Positions 7,558 to 14,764 are shown, counted from the stretch's first letter. The stretch: DNA of 21,873 nt from Prevotella sp. (GCA_023663025.1 JAMPIC010000032.1:1-21873), one strand, 5' to 3'. Numbers and translations are program-made. Notes: generated by a model not told the origin, from the sequence alone.

Positions 7558-8157
7558 ATGCTGAAAATGACAGAGGGCTGCACAGTCCCGAAAGCGAACG
7601 GGCTTTCGGAGCAGTATGAAATACTCGGAAACAAAATCATCGCCAATGTGAACGCGGACAAAATCGAAACCGTTATTCGGGATTATGTACGCATACACAG
7701 TGCGCCGATGTTCTTTTTCCTCGAGCTTCCGACAAATCGGTTCGACGAGGAAAAACTCCGGAAAAGCAGCGCCGACCCGTACCATACCGACGTTTACTAT
7801 ATCGACGGGCTGAACGCGGAACAGGCTCTCGGTATTCTTTCGCGGTACGGATATCTGCTCGTCAACGACGGAATGAGCAAATTCGGGTTCGGCGTACACG
7901 GTCGGGGCACGGAGATAATGCGGGACAAATATAATGTTGTAACGCTTTTGGCTGACAATATTGAAAAGTATGCCGGTATTTTTAACGCGCATAATATTCC
8001 GCTCACCGAAAACTGCGTAACGGCTTGGGACACGTTCAGCCGTGAGCTTCCAGGCGAATGCGGCATGATAAGGGCAAACGGCATAACGGTCTATGACCTG
8101 CCCGGCGAACTCAAAGGTTCGGGCATATATTTTGCGGAACGGCGCGAAAATGTCTGA
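7558..8157 (+). CDS. Hypothetical protein, 199 aa, behind a leader RNA
   Basis: The chosen start is ATG 7558, 12 bases after AGAGG (7541-7545); a second in-frame ATG at 7567 is possible. The longer frame from TTG 7438 would read through the leader hairpins and is rejected. The protein is soluble, mixed alpha/beta, with no signal peptide. Notable stretches are APMFFFLELPTN (about residue 50) and YGYLLVNDGMSKFGFGVH (about 100). The family was not recognised. It stands alone, with a promoter and possible attenuator ahead and a terminator behind, so it is an individually regulated gene of unknown role. Confidence 0.75.
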   Translation: MLKMTEGCTVPKANGLSEQYEILGNKIIANVNADKIETVIRDYVRIHSAPMFFFLELPTNRFDEEKLRKSSADPYHTDVYYIDGLNAEQALGILSRYGYLLVNDGMSKFGFGVHGRGTEIMRDKYNVVTLLADNIEKYAGIFNAHNIPLTENCVTAWDTFSRELPGECGMIRANGITVYDLPGELKGSGIYFAERRENV

Positions 8158-8166
8158 AGCCGTCCA

Positions 8167-8200
8167 AACCCCCGGGCAGATTATCTGTCCGAGGGTTTTT
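8167..8200 (+). terminator. Intrinsic terminator
   Basis: AACCCCCGGGCAGA (8167-8180) pairs with CTGTCCGAGGGTT up to 8197, with one mismatch and one G-U pair, and is followed by TTTTT. It ends the 7558-8157 unit. Confidence 0.85.
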
Positions 8201-8201
8201 C

Positions 8202-8230
8202 TTGACATAAATGCCGAAAATTGCTATAAT
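8202..8230 (+). promoter_or_regulatory. Consensus SigA promoter with extended -10
   Basis: TTGACA (8202-8207) and TATAAT (8225-8230) with a 17-bp spacer match the consensus fully, and TGC precedes the -10. It drives the HAD-mnmA operon and should be strong. Confidence 0.9.
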
Positions 8231-8261
8231 TTATCTATACCATTATAAAGGAGTGACCGCC

Positions 8262-8921
8262 GTGAACCCGCAGGCTATAATTTTCGATATGGACGGAACA
8301 CTGCTTGACAGTCTTTCCGTGTGGGCGGATTCCGACCGTGAGTTTATCAACGGGCTCGGTTTGGAGTACGACGGCAGGCACTCCTTGGCAATGAAAAAAA
8401 TGCACTTTGATTCCGCCTGCGAGTATCTTGTGCGGGAGTTTGACCTGCCGGTTTCAGCCGAGGAAACGGGTAAGAGAATACTGGAAATAGTTGAGGAACA
8501 CTACATAAACGGCGTACCCCTGAAAGAGGGCGTTTCGGATTTTCTCGCCGAAGCGAAACGTGCGGGAATAAAAATGTGCGTTGCCACGTCCAACAAAAAA
8601 GCCCTTGCGGAGGCGGCTCTGAACGCAAAGGGAATTATGAAATATATGGAATTTGTCATAACCTCGGACGAAGTGGGGGGCGGAAAAGAAAGTCCCGAAA
8701 TTTTTCTGAAAGCCGCCGAAAGACTGGGTGCAGCCCCCGAGCAGACCGTTGTTTTCGAGGACTCCATACACGCGGTTATGTCCGCGAAATCGGCGGGGTT
8801 TTACGTCGTCGGGGTACACGACCCCCTCAGCGAGGAGGAATTTGCCGAGATTGAAAAGTGTGCGGATATGTCGGTGCGGTCGTTTAATGAACTGATTAAT
8901 ACCGCAATGAAAGAGGTGTAA
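8262..8921 (+). CDS. HAD-superfamily hydrolase, beta-phosphoglucomutase-like
   Basis: The start is GTG 8262, eight bases after AAAGGAG (8247-8253); earlier starts would overlap the -10 box or the ribosome site. Motif I is IIFDMDGTLLDS, with nucleophile D9 and acid D11. A helical cap follows (about 20-85). Motif II is VATSNKKA, a GGGKESPEIFLKA segment carries the motif III Lys, and motif IV is VFEDSIHAV. The length of 219 aa suits subfamily IA phosphatases/phosphoglucomutases. It likely acts on a small phosphorylated metabolite in the cytoplasm; which one cannot be read from sequence. It is the first gene of the operon running to 10985. Confidence 0.88.
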   Translation: MNPQAIIFDMDGTLLDSLSVWADSDREFINGLGLEYDGRHSLAMKKMHFDSACEYLVREFDLPVSAEETGKRILEIVEEHYINGVPLKEGVSDFLAEAKRAGIKMCVATSNKKALAEAALNAKGIMKYMEFVITSDEVGGGKESPEIFLKAAERLGAAPEQTVVFEDSIHAVMSAKSAGFYVVGVHDPLSEEEFAEIEKCADMSVRSFNELINTAMKEV

Positions 8922-8926
8922 ACGCA

Positions 8927-9415
8927 ATGACGGGCAAAACCAAAATTATATTAAAAATACTCGCGGCGGTTGTCATAACATTGATTTATTTTTATGCCTC
9001 CTGCTTTGCGGGAAATATTATCGCTCTCATATTCTTGCCTCTTTCAAGCGTATTTGCCGACGGAAATGACGTGCTGACTTGGGTTCTTTTCTTTGCGCCG
9101 CCTGTTTTACTTTTTACGGTGATCGACAATCTGCTTTTTGACCCGCTTTGCAGACTGTTTGAACGTCCGATTTGGGTCTATACGGTTTTAAGCGGAAACT
9201 TTATGACGCTCTACGGCATTTTCGCGATGATTGACGCAACTGTTTCGTCCGGGGAACGTTATTCCGGTTTTAAAGAACTTGGCTCAATACTGCTTGTAAT
9301 TCCCGTAATAAGCCTTTTGGGCGGAACTCTGTTCTGCCTTCTGGTACGGCTTTTCAAAAACCGCAAAGCGAAAAGGATTTCCGACAGCGAAAGCGCAAAG
9401 GAGTACACAAAATGA
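8927..9415 (+). CDS. Four-helix integral membrane protein, 162 aa
   Basis: The start is ATG 8927, behind AGAGGTG (8912-8918) that overlaps the HAD stop. Hydrophobic segments lie at about residues 8-38, 47-66, 78-103 and 116-143, followed by a basic tail (KNRKAKR). No signal peptide cleavage site and no known family motif were seen. It overlaps mnmA by four bases (ATGA, 9412-9415), so the two are translationally coupled. The role is unknown. Confidence 0.75.
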   Translation: MTGKTKIILKILAAVVITLIYFYASCFAGNIIALIFLPLSSVFADGNDVLTWVLFFAPPVLLFTVIDNLLFDPLCRLFERPIWVYTVLSGNFMTLYGIFAMIDATVSSGERYSGFKELGSILLVIPVISLLGGTLFCLLVRLFKNRKAKRISDSESAKEYTK

Positions 9416-10479
9416 AAAAAATTCTCGTGGGAATGAGCGGCGGCGTTGACAGCTCCGTTGCCGCCCTGCTTTTAAAGGAACAGGGCTACGAAGTAAGCGG
9501 CTGTACCCTAAAGCTTTTCGACGGCAACGACGACGATATTCTGACCCGCACCTGCTGTTCCCTCTCCGACGTGGAGGACGCCCGAAGCGTTTGCTGCAAG
9601 CTGGGTATCGACCACCACGTTTTCAATTTCAAGGACTTGTTCCGCACCGAGGTTATGGACAGGTTCGCCGACGGCTACATTAACGGCGAAACGCCAAACC
9701 CCTGCATTTTCTGCAATCGGTACGTCAAGTTCGGCAAAATGCTTGAACGCGCCCTCCTGCTGGGCTTTGACGGCATTGCCACTGGGCATTACGCCAAAAC
9801 CGAGAGGGACGAAAAAACGGGGCGCACTCTGCTGATACGTCCCGCGGACAGAAAAAAAGACCAAACATATGTGCTGTACAATATGACCCAGTTTCAGCTT
9901 GCCCGCACGCTTTTCCCCCTTTGGGACAGGGACAAGGAGCAGAACCGTACTCTTGCGGAACAGCACGGACTTGTCAACGCCCGCAAGCCCGACAGTCAGG
10001 ACATTTGCTTTGTCCCCGACGGGGATTACGCTAAGTTTATAGCCGAGTATACGGGCAGGACATTCCCCGAGGGTGATTTTATCGACTTGGACGGGAATGT
10101 TATCGGCAGGCACGGCGGAATCATACGCTACACCGTAGGGCAGAGAAAGGGCTTGGGAGTGACTTTCGGCAAGCCCGTGTACGTCTGCGGAAAGGACGTG
10201 CATAACAACACCGTAACGCTGGGCAACAGCGAGGATTTGCTGACAACCGTTGCTGTCGCGGAGGACGTTAATCTGATAGCCGTCCCCGATATATCCGCGC
10301 CTATGAGGGTGACGGCGAAAACCCGCTACAATATGGCTGACGCGGCGGGAACTCTCGAGCGGGTGGGCGACAGCAGAATAAAGGTGACCTTTGACGTCCC
10401 CCAAAGGGCGGTTACAGAGGGGCAGGCGCTTGTTGTTTATGACGGGGATATTGTTGTGGGGGGAGGGAAAATCATATAA
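9412..10479 (+). CDS. mnmA: tRNA-uridine 2-sulfurtransferase
   Basis: MnmA adds sulfur to C2 of the wobble uridine in Lys, Glu and Gln tRNAs. The PP-loop GMSGGVDSS lies at residues 7-15. The two active cysteines are C98 in TPNPCIFCN and C199 in DSQDICF. GIATGHYAK (121-129) and the YTVGQRKGLGV region also match. The C-terminal part forms the beta-barrel domains. The length of 355 aa is normal. The start is ATG 9412, with AAGGAG at 9398-9403, overlapping the upstream membrane gene. Sulfur presumably comes from a cysteine desulfurase encoded elsewhere. Confidence 0.97.
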   Translation: MKKILVGMSGGVDSSVAALLLKEQGYEVSGCTLKLFDGNDDDILTRTCCSLSDVEDARSVCCKLGIDHHVFNFKDLFRTEVMDRFADGYINGETPNPCIFCNRYVKFGKMLERALLLGFDGIATGHYAKTERDEKTGRTLLIRPADRKKDQTYVLYNMTQFQLARTLFPLWDRDKEQNRTLAEQHGLVNARKPDSQDICFVPDGDYAKFIAEYTGRTFPEGDFIDLDGNVIGRHGGIIRYTVGQRKGLGVTFGKPVYVCGKDVHNNTVTLGNSEDLLTTVAVAEDVNLIAVPDISAPMRVTAKTRYNMADAAGTLERVGDSRIKVTFDVPQRAVTEGQALVVYDGDIVVGGGKII

Positions 10480-10514
10480 AACGCAAAACAATTACAAAAA
10501 TTATACTTGCGGTC

Positions 10515-10985
10515 GTGCTTTTGGCAATACTTGCCATTCTTTTCCTGCTTATAATCGGAGAACGTTTGCAGCAAAAATACGATTATCAAGCCTATCATTG
10601 GGAGGAGGCTTTTTTCGGCGAGGAAACCTATGCCGAACTTCAAATTGTACCCGATTTTGAGGACAGAACCGCCGTTCAGCCAGTTCTTGATTTTGCGGAC
10701 GAAGCGTTTTCTTATCTTGGTGACGGCGATAAATACGAACTTTTCGGCAAACTTGGGGAGTATTGCTATAACGACCGCAAAGGCGTTGTTTCGGAAAATC
10801 ACGTCATTGATTTGCTTACCGTAAAACTTGACGGCGGCAAGGGGTATTTGTGGGTAAGATATTATCACGAGGGATACGACGAAACAGGCGAACGTGCAAC
10901 AGGCGCGTGGGAAATTAAATCAAGGTGGGAGCTTGAAAAAATAAACGGCGAATGGGTTGTTGCCAATATACTCGAACACCCGTGA
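10515..10985 (+). CDS. Membrane-anchored extracytoplasmic protein, start uncertain
   Basis: The first conventional start is GTG 10515, but it lies inside the hydrophobic segment and has no ribosome site. The frame stays open upstream to ATA 10476, which follows GGGAGGG (10461-10467) by eight bases and would add the basic leader IKRKTITKIILAV. That makes a typical N-terminal anchor. ATA overlaps the mnmA stop (ATATAA). The real start may therefore be a non-standard AUA, giving 169 aa, or a mutated ATG. After the anchor (to about residue 17 counted from GTG) the soluble part is acidic and ends in a KINGEWVVANILEHP strand, like small NTF2-like or lipoprotein-type domains. Its function is unknown. 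Confidence 0.65.
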   Translation: MLLAILAILFLLIIGERLQQKYDYQAYHWEEAFFGEETYAELQIVPDFEDRTAVQPVLDFADEAFSYLGDGDKYELFGKLGEYCYNDRKGVVSENHVIDLLTVKLDGGKGYLWVRYYHEGYDETGERATGAWEIKSRWELEKINGEWVVANILEHP

Positions 10986-11080
10986 AATCATATAAAAATT
11001 TTTCCCTAATATAATGTATGGCGGGGGTTTTGTGCGTGTACCTGCGGAAAACGGCTTTTCAAAATAATTTTAAAAAAGTA

Positions 11081-11109
11081 TTGCAAATTGTATTTCAAAA
11101 TGGTATAAT
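11081..11109 (+). promoter_or_regulatory. Promoter of brnTA
   Basis: TTGCAA (11081-11086) and TATAAT (11104-11109) have a 17-bp spacer, with an extended TGG before the -10. The ATG is about 15 nt after the predicted start. BrnT/BrnA complexes normally repress their own promoter; no clear operator palindrome was picked out here. Confidence 0.75.
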
Positions 11110-11130
11110 ATAAATGAGGGAGAGAATATA

Positions 11131-11418
11131 ATGCGGTTTGAGTGGGATAATCAAAAAGAAAAAGCAAATATAAAAAAACATAAAATGGATTTCACAACAG
11201 CGGCATTCGTTTTTGACGATGATAACCGACTGGAAATTTTTGACCGTGAACATTCGGATGATGAGGACCGTTACATAGCAATTGGATTGGTTGACAAAAC
11301 ACTTGTTATTATAACGGTTGCTTACACCGAAAGAGGACAAAAAATAAGGCTTATTTCGGCACGAAAAGCTACCGCTAAAGAAAGGAGAATGTACTATGAC
11401 AATTTACAAGGATATTGA
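11131..11418 (+). CDS. brnT: BrnT-family toxin
   Basis: The 95-residue protein follows the BrnT pattern from end to end: MRFEWDNQKEKANIKKHKMD, then AAFVFDDDNRLEIFDREHSD, a DRYIAIGL strand, and IRLISARKATAKERRMYYDN at the C-terminus. BrnT is a RelE-like ribonuclease that halts translation. GGGAGAG precedes ATG 11131. The toxin comes first and the antitoxin second, the usual order for this system, with a 23-bp overlap. Confidence 0.92.
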   Translation: MRFEWDNQKEKANIKKHKMDFTTAAFVFDDDNRLEIFDREHSDDEDRYIAIGLVDKTLVIITVAYTERGQKIRLISARKATAKERRMYYDNLQGY

Positions 11419-11710
11419 TTTCAGCAAGGGTCTTACCGAAGAGCAACTCGCTATGCTTAGGGAGGTGGAGGCTTCTCCCGCCGTTCCCGACGAGGACTGT
11501 CCCGAGGTTACGGAGGAACAGCTGGCGAAATTTGCCGTGGCGGCTCGGGAAAGGCGGCAAAAGTTACAGAACAAGCAGACGGTTGCTATAAGGCTGTCGC
11601 CGCAGGCTCTGCAAAAGGCGAAATCGCTGGGCAAGGGCTACACCGCCGTTTTGAGCCGTATTCTTGAGGCGGCATTAGCTGATAACGAGACTATCAAGCA
11701 TTATTTGTGA
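11396..11710 (+). CDS. brnA: BrnA-type antitoxin
   Basis: The start is ATG 11396, eight bases after AAGGAG (11382-11387), inside the end of brnT. The C-terminal part, TVAIRLSPQALQKAKSLGKG followed by YTAVLSRILEAAL, is the ribbon-helix-helix DNA-binding domain of BrnA/DUF4415 proteins. Residues 1-55 are acidic and should wrap the toxin. It is predicted to bind BrnT and repress the promoter at 11081. The length of 104 aa is normal. A short GC hairpin (GGCGG/CCGCC, about 11719-11736) follows but has no T-run. Confidence 0.9.
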   Translation: MTIYKDIDFSKGLTEEQLAMLREVEASPAVPDEDCPEVTEEQLAKFAVAARERRQKLQNKQTVAIRLSPQALQKAKSLGKGYTAVLSRILEAALADNETIKHYL

Positions 11711-11768
11711 TAAAATACGGCGGAAACAACCCCGCCTTGCAAAATATAATTTGAAAGGACTTGATTGT

Positions 11769-12260
11769 ATGAAAGAAATTTCGGTGGAAACCCTCAGCTT
11801 CAACCCTTGGACGAAAATCGGCAAGGACTGGTTCCTGCTCACAAGCGGGGATGAAAACGGCTACAACACAATGACCGTGGGCTGGGCTTCTATGGGCATT
11901 ATGTGGGGGAAAAACGTCATCTCCGCAATGGTGCGCCCAAACCGCTACACCTTTGAGTTTATGGAGAAAAACGACCTTTTCACCATCAGCTTTTACGGCG
12001 ACGAGTACAAAAAGGCTCTCGGGTACTGCGGCTCTCACTCGGGACGTGACTGCGACAAGGCTAAGGAAGCGGGTCTTACTCCCGAATTTACCGACGGCAC
12101 AACCACGTTCAAGGAGGCTAAGCTGACCTTTGTCTGCCGCAAAATTTACGCGCAGGATTTCGACCTCGCACTCGTTGCCGAGGATGTAAAGTCCGCCAAC
12201 GGCAGCGACCCTATGCACAAGCTGTTTATGGGAGAAATTGTTAAGGTGTACGAAAATTAA
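11769..12260 (+). CDS. Flavin reductase-like FMN-binding protein, 163 aa
   Basis: The start is ATG 11769, ten bases after GAAAGGA (11752-11758). The frame open from 11751 overlaps that site. The pattern WFLLTSGDENGYNTMTVGWA, GIMWGKNVISAMVRPNRYT and NDLFTISFY matches the flavin-reductase split-barrel fold that binds FMN. YCGSHSGRDCDK and a late strand with MGEIVKVYEN complete it. Relatives are common in anaerobes, often with ferric-reductase or flavoredoxin labels. The electron donor and acceptor cannot be told. It stands between brnA and a hairpin repeat, with no clear promoter of its own. Confidence 0.85.
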   Translation: MKEISVETLSFNPWTKIGKDWFLLTSGDENGYNTMTVGWASMGIMWGKNVISAMVRPNRYTFEFMEKNDLFTISFYGDEYKKALGYCGSHSGRDCDKAKEAGLTPEFTDGTTTFKEAKLTFVCRKIYAQDFDLALVAEDVKSANGSDPMHKLFMGEIVKVYEN

Positions 12261-12264
12261 AATC

Positions 12265-12342
12265 TTTGCAGGGGCGCATTCTATATGCGCCCGTTTTACG
12301 GTTACACGATTTGCGGGCGGATATTAAATCCGCCCCTGCAAA
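12265..12342. repeat. Double-hairpin dispersed element, copy B
   Basis: Outer arms TTTGCAGGGGCG (12265-12276) and CGCCCCTGCAAA (12331-12342) are perfect 12-bp inverted repeats. Inside are GGGCGCAT/ATGCGCCC (12272-12292) and GGGCGGAT/ATCCGCCC (12315-12335). Plan and ends match the element at 3121-3192, while loops and inner stems differ with compensatory changes. It directly follows the flavin-reductase-like gene and may also act as its 3' structure. Confidence 0.85.
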
Positions 12343-12350
12343 AGTCATAA

Positions 12351-12391
12351 TTAACAGCTTGTACACATAAAATGTATTGACAAGCTGTTAA
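12351..12391. promoter_or_regulatory. Perfect 12-bp palindrome over the mntP -35 box, candidate operator
   Basis: TTAACAGCTTGT (12351-12362) is repeated inverted as ACAAGCTGTTAA (12380-12391), with 17 bases between. The right arm covers the -35 TTGACA (12377-12382). It has no T-run, so it is a poor terminator. A repressor bound here would block the promoter; the protein is unknown. Confidence 0.6.
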
Positions 12392-12405
12392 ATATGTGCT
12401 ATAAT
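12377..12405 (+). promoter_or_regulatory. Consensus promoter of mntP
   Basis: TTGACA (12377-12382), a 17-bp spacer and TATAAT (12400-12405), with an extended TGC. Transcription starts near 12412, just ahead of the riboswitch. Confidence 0.9.
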
Positions 12406-12411
12406 GTTAGA

Positions 12412-12545
12412 ATAATTTAACACTGTGAGGGAGTAGTCGGCATTTAAAAATGCGGTATTATCGACATAATGGCGGTTTTCCGTCCGGTAATACCTTAATC
12501 GGCGAGACTTACGGACAGCTTTTGTTGTCTGTAAGTCTCTTTTTA
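12412..12545 (+). promoter_or_regulatory. Mn2+ riboswitch (yybP-ykoY type)
   Basis: The aptamer shows GAGGGAGTAG (12427-12436), the hairpin GCATT/AATGC (12440-12453), and the stem GGTATTA/TAATACC (12454-12460/12488-12494) enclosing CGACATAATGGCGG. GGCGAGACTTACGG follows, a mark of the family. The expression platform is a 14-bp terminator stem, 12504-12517 with 12526-12539, then TTTTTTA. In this class Mn2+ binding favours read-through, so the exporter is made when Mn2+ is high. Its place directly before mntP supports the call. Confidence 0.85.
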
Positions 12546-12565
12546 TTTGAAAGGAACGGGAAAAT

Positions 12566-13141
12566 ATGGGTTTTTTAGAATTATTTTTAATAGGCGTTGG
12601 GCTTTCCGCGGACGCGTTTTCGGTGTCGGTGTGCAAGGGTCTGAATATGCGCAGGCTTAACCTTAAGCACGCCTACGTTATCGCGCTTTTTTTCGGGGTT
12701 TTTCAGGCGGTAATGCCCCTTATCGGCTATTTGCTGGGGACGGGCTTTTCCGAGTATATAGAGCGTTTCGACCACTGGATTGCCTTTGTGCTGCTTGCCT
12801 TTATCGGCGGTAAAATGGTGGTTGAAGCCGTCCGCAAAAAGGAGGACGAGGAGGAGGAAAAAACCGACGTCCTCAAAATCGGGGAGCTGTTTGTGCTTGC
12901 AGTGGCGACGAGCATTGACGCCCTTGCGGTGGGTATCACCTTTGCTTTTTTAAAGGTGCAGATTCTCCCGTCGGTACTGCTTATCGGGGCGACCACCTTT
13001 GCCCTTTCCCTTGGCGGGGTACTGCTCGGCAACCGTTTCGGGGCGAGGTACAAAACCAAAGCCGAAATCGCGGGCGGGGTTATTCTCGTTCTTATCGGGG
13101 TGAAAATTTTGCTGGAGCATTTGGGTATTATTAATTTTTGA
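12566..13141 (+). CDS. mntP: Manganese efflux pump MntP
   Basis: MntP exports Mn2+ across the membrane. The 191-residue protein has six predicted membrane helices in two related halves. Each half carries the family's paired acidic motif: GVGLSADAFSVSVCKG (about residues 10-25) and VATSIDALAVGITF (about 113-126). A charged loop (RKKEDEEEEK) joins the halves. The start is ATG 12566, with GAAAGGAACGGG upstream. The normal length and the Mn2+ riboswitch ahead make the assignment firm. Confidence 0.95.
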   Translation: MGFLELFLIGVGLSADAFSVSVCKGLNMRRLNLKHAYVIALFFGVFQAVMPLIGYLLGTGFSEYIERFDHWIAFVLLAFIGGKMVVEAVRKKEDEEEEKTDVLKIGELFVLAVATSIDALAVGITFAFLKVQILPSVLLIGATTFALSLGGVLLGNRFGARYKTKAEIAGGVILVLIGVKILLEHLGIINF

Positions 13142-13176
13142 TTTGTAAGCTTTTTGTAAAAATTTAATTCCGCCTA

Positions 13177-13203
13177 TAAAGTTCTGCCGTTTTCTGACGA
13201 TAT
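13177..13203 (+). promoter_or_regulatory. Candidate SigD (flagellar) promoter
   Basis: TAAA (13177-13180), 15 bases, then GACGATAT (13196-13203). The known SigD/FliA consensus is TAAA-N15-GCCGATAA, so the -10 matches at six of eight positions. Transcription would start about 30 nt before the ATG at 13242. Confidence 0.5.
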
Positions 13204-13241
13204 ATGTTTTAGGAAGCATAAGCTTTTAAGGAGTAATTTTT

Positions 13242-13949
13242 ATGATAACAAGTATGAACTCAAACGAACTTTATAAAACTTTGGTTGGACATTACAAACC
13301 TAACTGTCAGCCTCCCGTAAGCAGTGAGCCTGTTAAAGCTGTAAAGGCGTATTCAAGCGTTCCCGAAAATGCCATAAAGATCGGAGATATGCCCGTTTAT
13401 AAAGACTTTGCCAACGAACCTAACATAGACCGCTTTATACTTACCGACAAACTTATTGATATGGCTGATGTATTGGCGGAAATCGGCAAAAACGAAATAA
13501 AAGAACTGCCCTATGAAGCTTCGGACGTTATTGATTTCGGCTATACGGATATTCGCACCGAGTTGAGAAAAGGCTCCTCTGACGACGTTCCGACCAAAGA
13601 ACGCATTGCGGAATTTTACGGTGATATGGCGAAACGTCTTGACGAAGCCTATGCAGAGGGAAAATTTACCGAGGAAGAGTACAAAGAGCTTGACGAAATG
13701 ATATTAAATCGAGCAAAAAAAGACGCAGGGGTATTTGAACTCAAAAAAGCGTCTTATGCACTTTATAAAGAAACGGGAAGTCTTTTTAATGTTAACGATA
13801 ATGAAACAATTTCAAGGAAACAAAGTGAGATACCCAAAGAATTTAAGGCTGCACAAGAAAAATTGATAAATAAGGTGGAAAAATATTACAAATATATTGA
13901 TCTCGCGTCGCTTATGGAGCTGTTCAACAGCATAAGGTTTGGCAAATAA
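13242..13949 (+). CDS. Hypothetical protein, 235 aa, possibly SigD-controlled
   Basis: ATG 13242 follows AAGGAG (13228-13233) by eight bases; a second ATG at 13254 is possible. There is no export signal or membrane segment. The first 45 residues are polar and probably flexible. The rest is charged and helical (KERIAEFYGDMAKRLDEAYA and similar). No family was recognised. The SigD-like promoter and the nearby YjfB and chemoreceptor genes hint at a motility-linked role, but no flagellar motif is visible. It is followed by a strong terminator and is a single-gene unit. Confidence 0.8.
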   Translation: MITSMNSNELYKTLVGHYKPNCQPPVSSEPVKAVKAYSSVPENAIKIGDMPVYKDFANEPNIDRFILTDKLIDMADVLAEIGKNEIKELPYEASDVIDFGYTDIRTELRKGSSDDVPTKERIAEFYGDMAKRLDEAYAEGKFTEEEYKELDEMILNRAKKDAGVFELKKASYALYKETGSLFNVNDNETISRKQSEIPKEFKAAQEKLINKVEKYYKYIDLASLMELFNSIRFGK

Positions 13950-13965
13950 AATTTAAAACATACAT

Positions 13966-14003
13966 AAACCCGCCGTACCGAGAAATTCGATACGGCGGGT
14001 TTT
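13966..14003 (+). terminator. Intrinsic terminator
   Basis: AAACCCGCCGTA (13966-13977) pairs perfectly with TACGGCGGGTTT (13991-14002) across a 13-base loop. It ends the 13242-13949 gene; the A-rich left arm lets it act on both strands. Confidence 0.85.
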
Positions 14004-14005
14004 GC

Positions 14006-14026
14006 GCGGTAATGCCCCTTATCGGC
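14006..14026 (+). repeat. 21-bp exact copy of a piece of mntP
   Basis: The 21 bases at 14006-14026 (starting GCGGTAATGCCCC) are identical, in the same orientation, to 12707-12727 inside mntP. The copy lies right after a terminator, in the leader of the Cys/Pro-rich gene. No other part of mntP is repeated next to it. Confidence 0.8.
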
Positions 14027-14063
14027 GGCAAACCTTCACAAAAAGGCGTTTTTCGGCTGAAGG

Positions 14064-14091
14064 AACACGCGGCAAAAGTCCCGCATATAAT
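14064..14091 (+). promoter_or_regulatory. Possible mother-cell (SigE/SigK-like) promoter
   Basis: CATATAATA (14083-14091) fits the CATANNNTA -10 of SigK promoters, and AC at 14064-14065 lies 17 bases upstream, in the loose -35 position. Such short motifs occur by chance in AT-rich leaders. No better SigA pair was found before the gene at 14154. Confidence 0.3.
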
Positions 14092-14153
14092 ATAAAGCAC
14101 GGCTTATAAAAACATACCGCCGTGAAATTCGCACCGCGAAAGGACTGAATATT

Positions 14154-14720
14154 ATGTGCAGCAGCTGCAGCAACAGCAGCGCCGGCAGCGTAAGCAATAC
14201 CGGCAACGCCAATAACAGCAATAACAACAGCGGCTGTTCCTGTAGGATAGCCGTTACCGTTGAGGATAATTTCGCCCCCTGCACTTTTCCCGAAAGGTAC
14301 TTTAACGTAACGGTCAGAAGCAGGGACGGCAGCACCACCCTGACCGGCAGAGTTGCGGGCGGCGGTTCGGCAATATTTACCGCTCCCTGCGGAGAGTATG
14401 CCGTTACCGTTACCGGAAACGAGTATTCTTCTCCCCGCGCACAGACAAGACGAATCAATTGCTGCAGCGGTCAGACCGCCGGCGTTACGTTCATCTTCAT
14501 GACGTTTGAGCCTGACTGTCCGCCTAAGTTCTGCCCGCCTTGTCCGCTGCCCTGTCCTCCCGGACCGCCGATATGTCCTCCGCCTCCCTGCCCCCCGCGT
14601 CCGCCTCAGCACTATCCTCAGCCTCACACCGCTCCGGACGTTCCGTCTCCGCAGATAATGCAGGAAGCTTTTCCCGACGGTCTGTTAAACGGTCTCGGCG
14701 AGATAATTGCCGGAGGCTAA
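14154..14720 (+). CDS. Cys/Pro-rich protein with a beta-sandwich-like core, 188 aa
   Basis: ATG 14154 follows GAAAGGA (about 14138-14144). The protein has three parts. Residues 1-30 are Cys/Ser/Asn-rich (CSSCSNSSAG, then Asn repeats, then CSC). Residues 32-122 look like a carboxypeptidase-regulatory or Cna-B-type beta-sandwich (YFNVTVRSRDGSTTLTGRVA, then GGGSAIFTAPCGEYAVTVTG). Residues 124-160 are a Pro/Cys tail of CPP units (CPPCPLPCPPGPPICPPPPC). A short helical end follows. No signal peptide is present. Cys-rich, Pro-rich, non-exported proteins of this sort fit a spore coat or other cross-linked layer, but this is inference. A bidirectional terminator follows. Confidence 0.75.
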   Translation: MCSSCSNSSAGSVSNTGNANNSNNNSGCSCRIAVTVEDNFAPCTFPERYFNVTVRSRDGSTTLTGRVAGGGSAIFTAPCGEYAVTVTGNEYSSPRAQTRRINCCSGQTAGVTFIFMTFEPDCPPKFCPPCPLPCPPGPPICPPPPCPPRPPQHYPQPHTAPDVPSPQIMQEAFPDGLLNGLGEIIAGG

Positions 14721-14764
14721 TCTCAAAGGACAGCAAGCTTTTCACAGCAACCGGACGAACAGAA

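Noticed and set aside
14019..14627. A 202-codon minus-strand frame with an Ala-rich stretch
   Set aside because: Shadow of the Cys/Pro-rich gene. The plus frame has a ribosome site, an ordered domain and a terminator after it.
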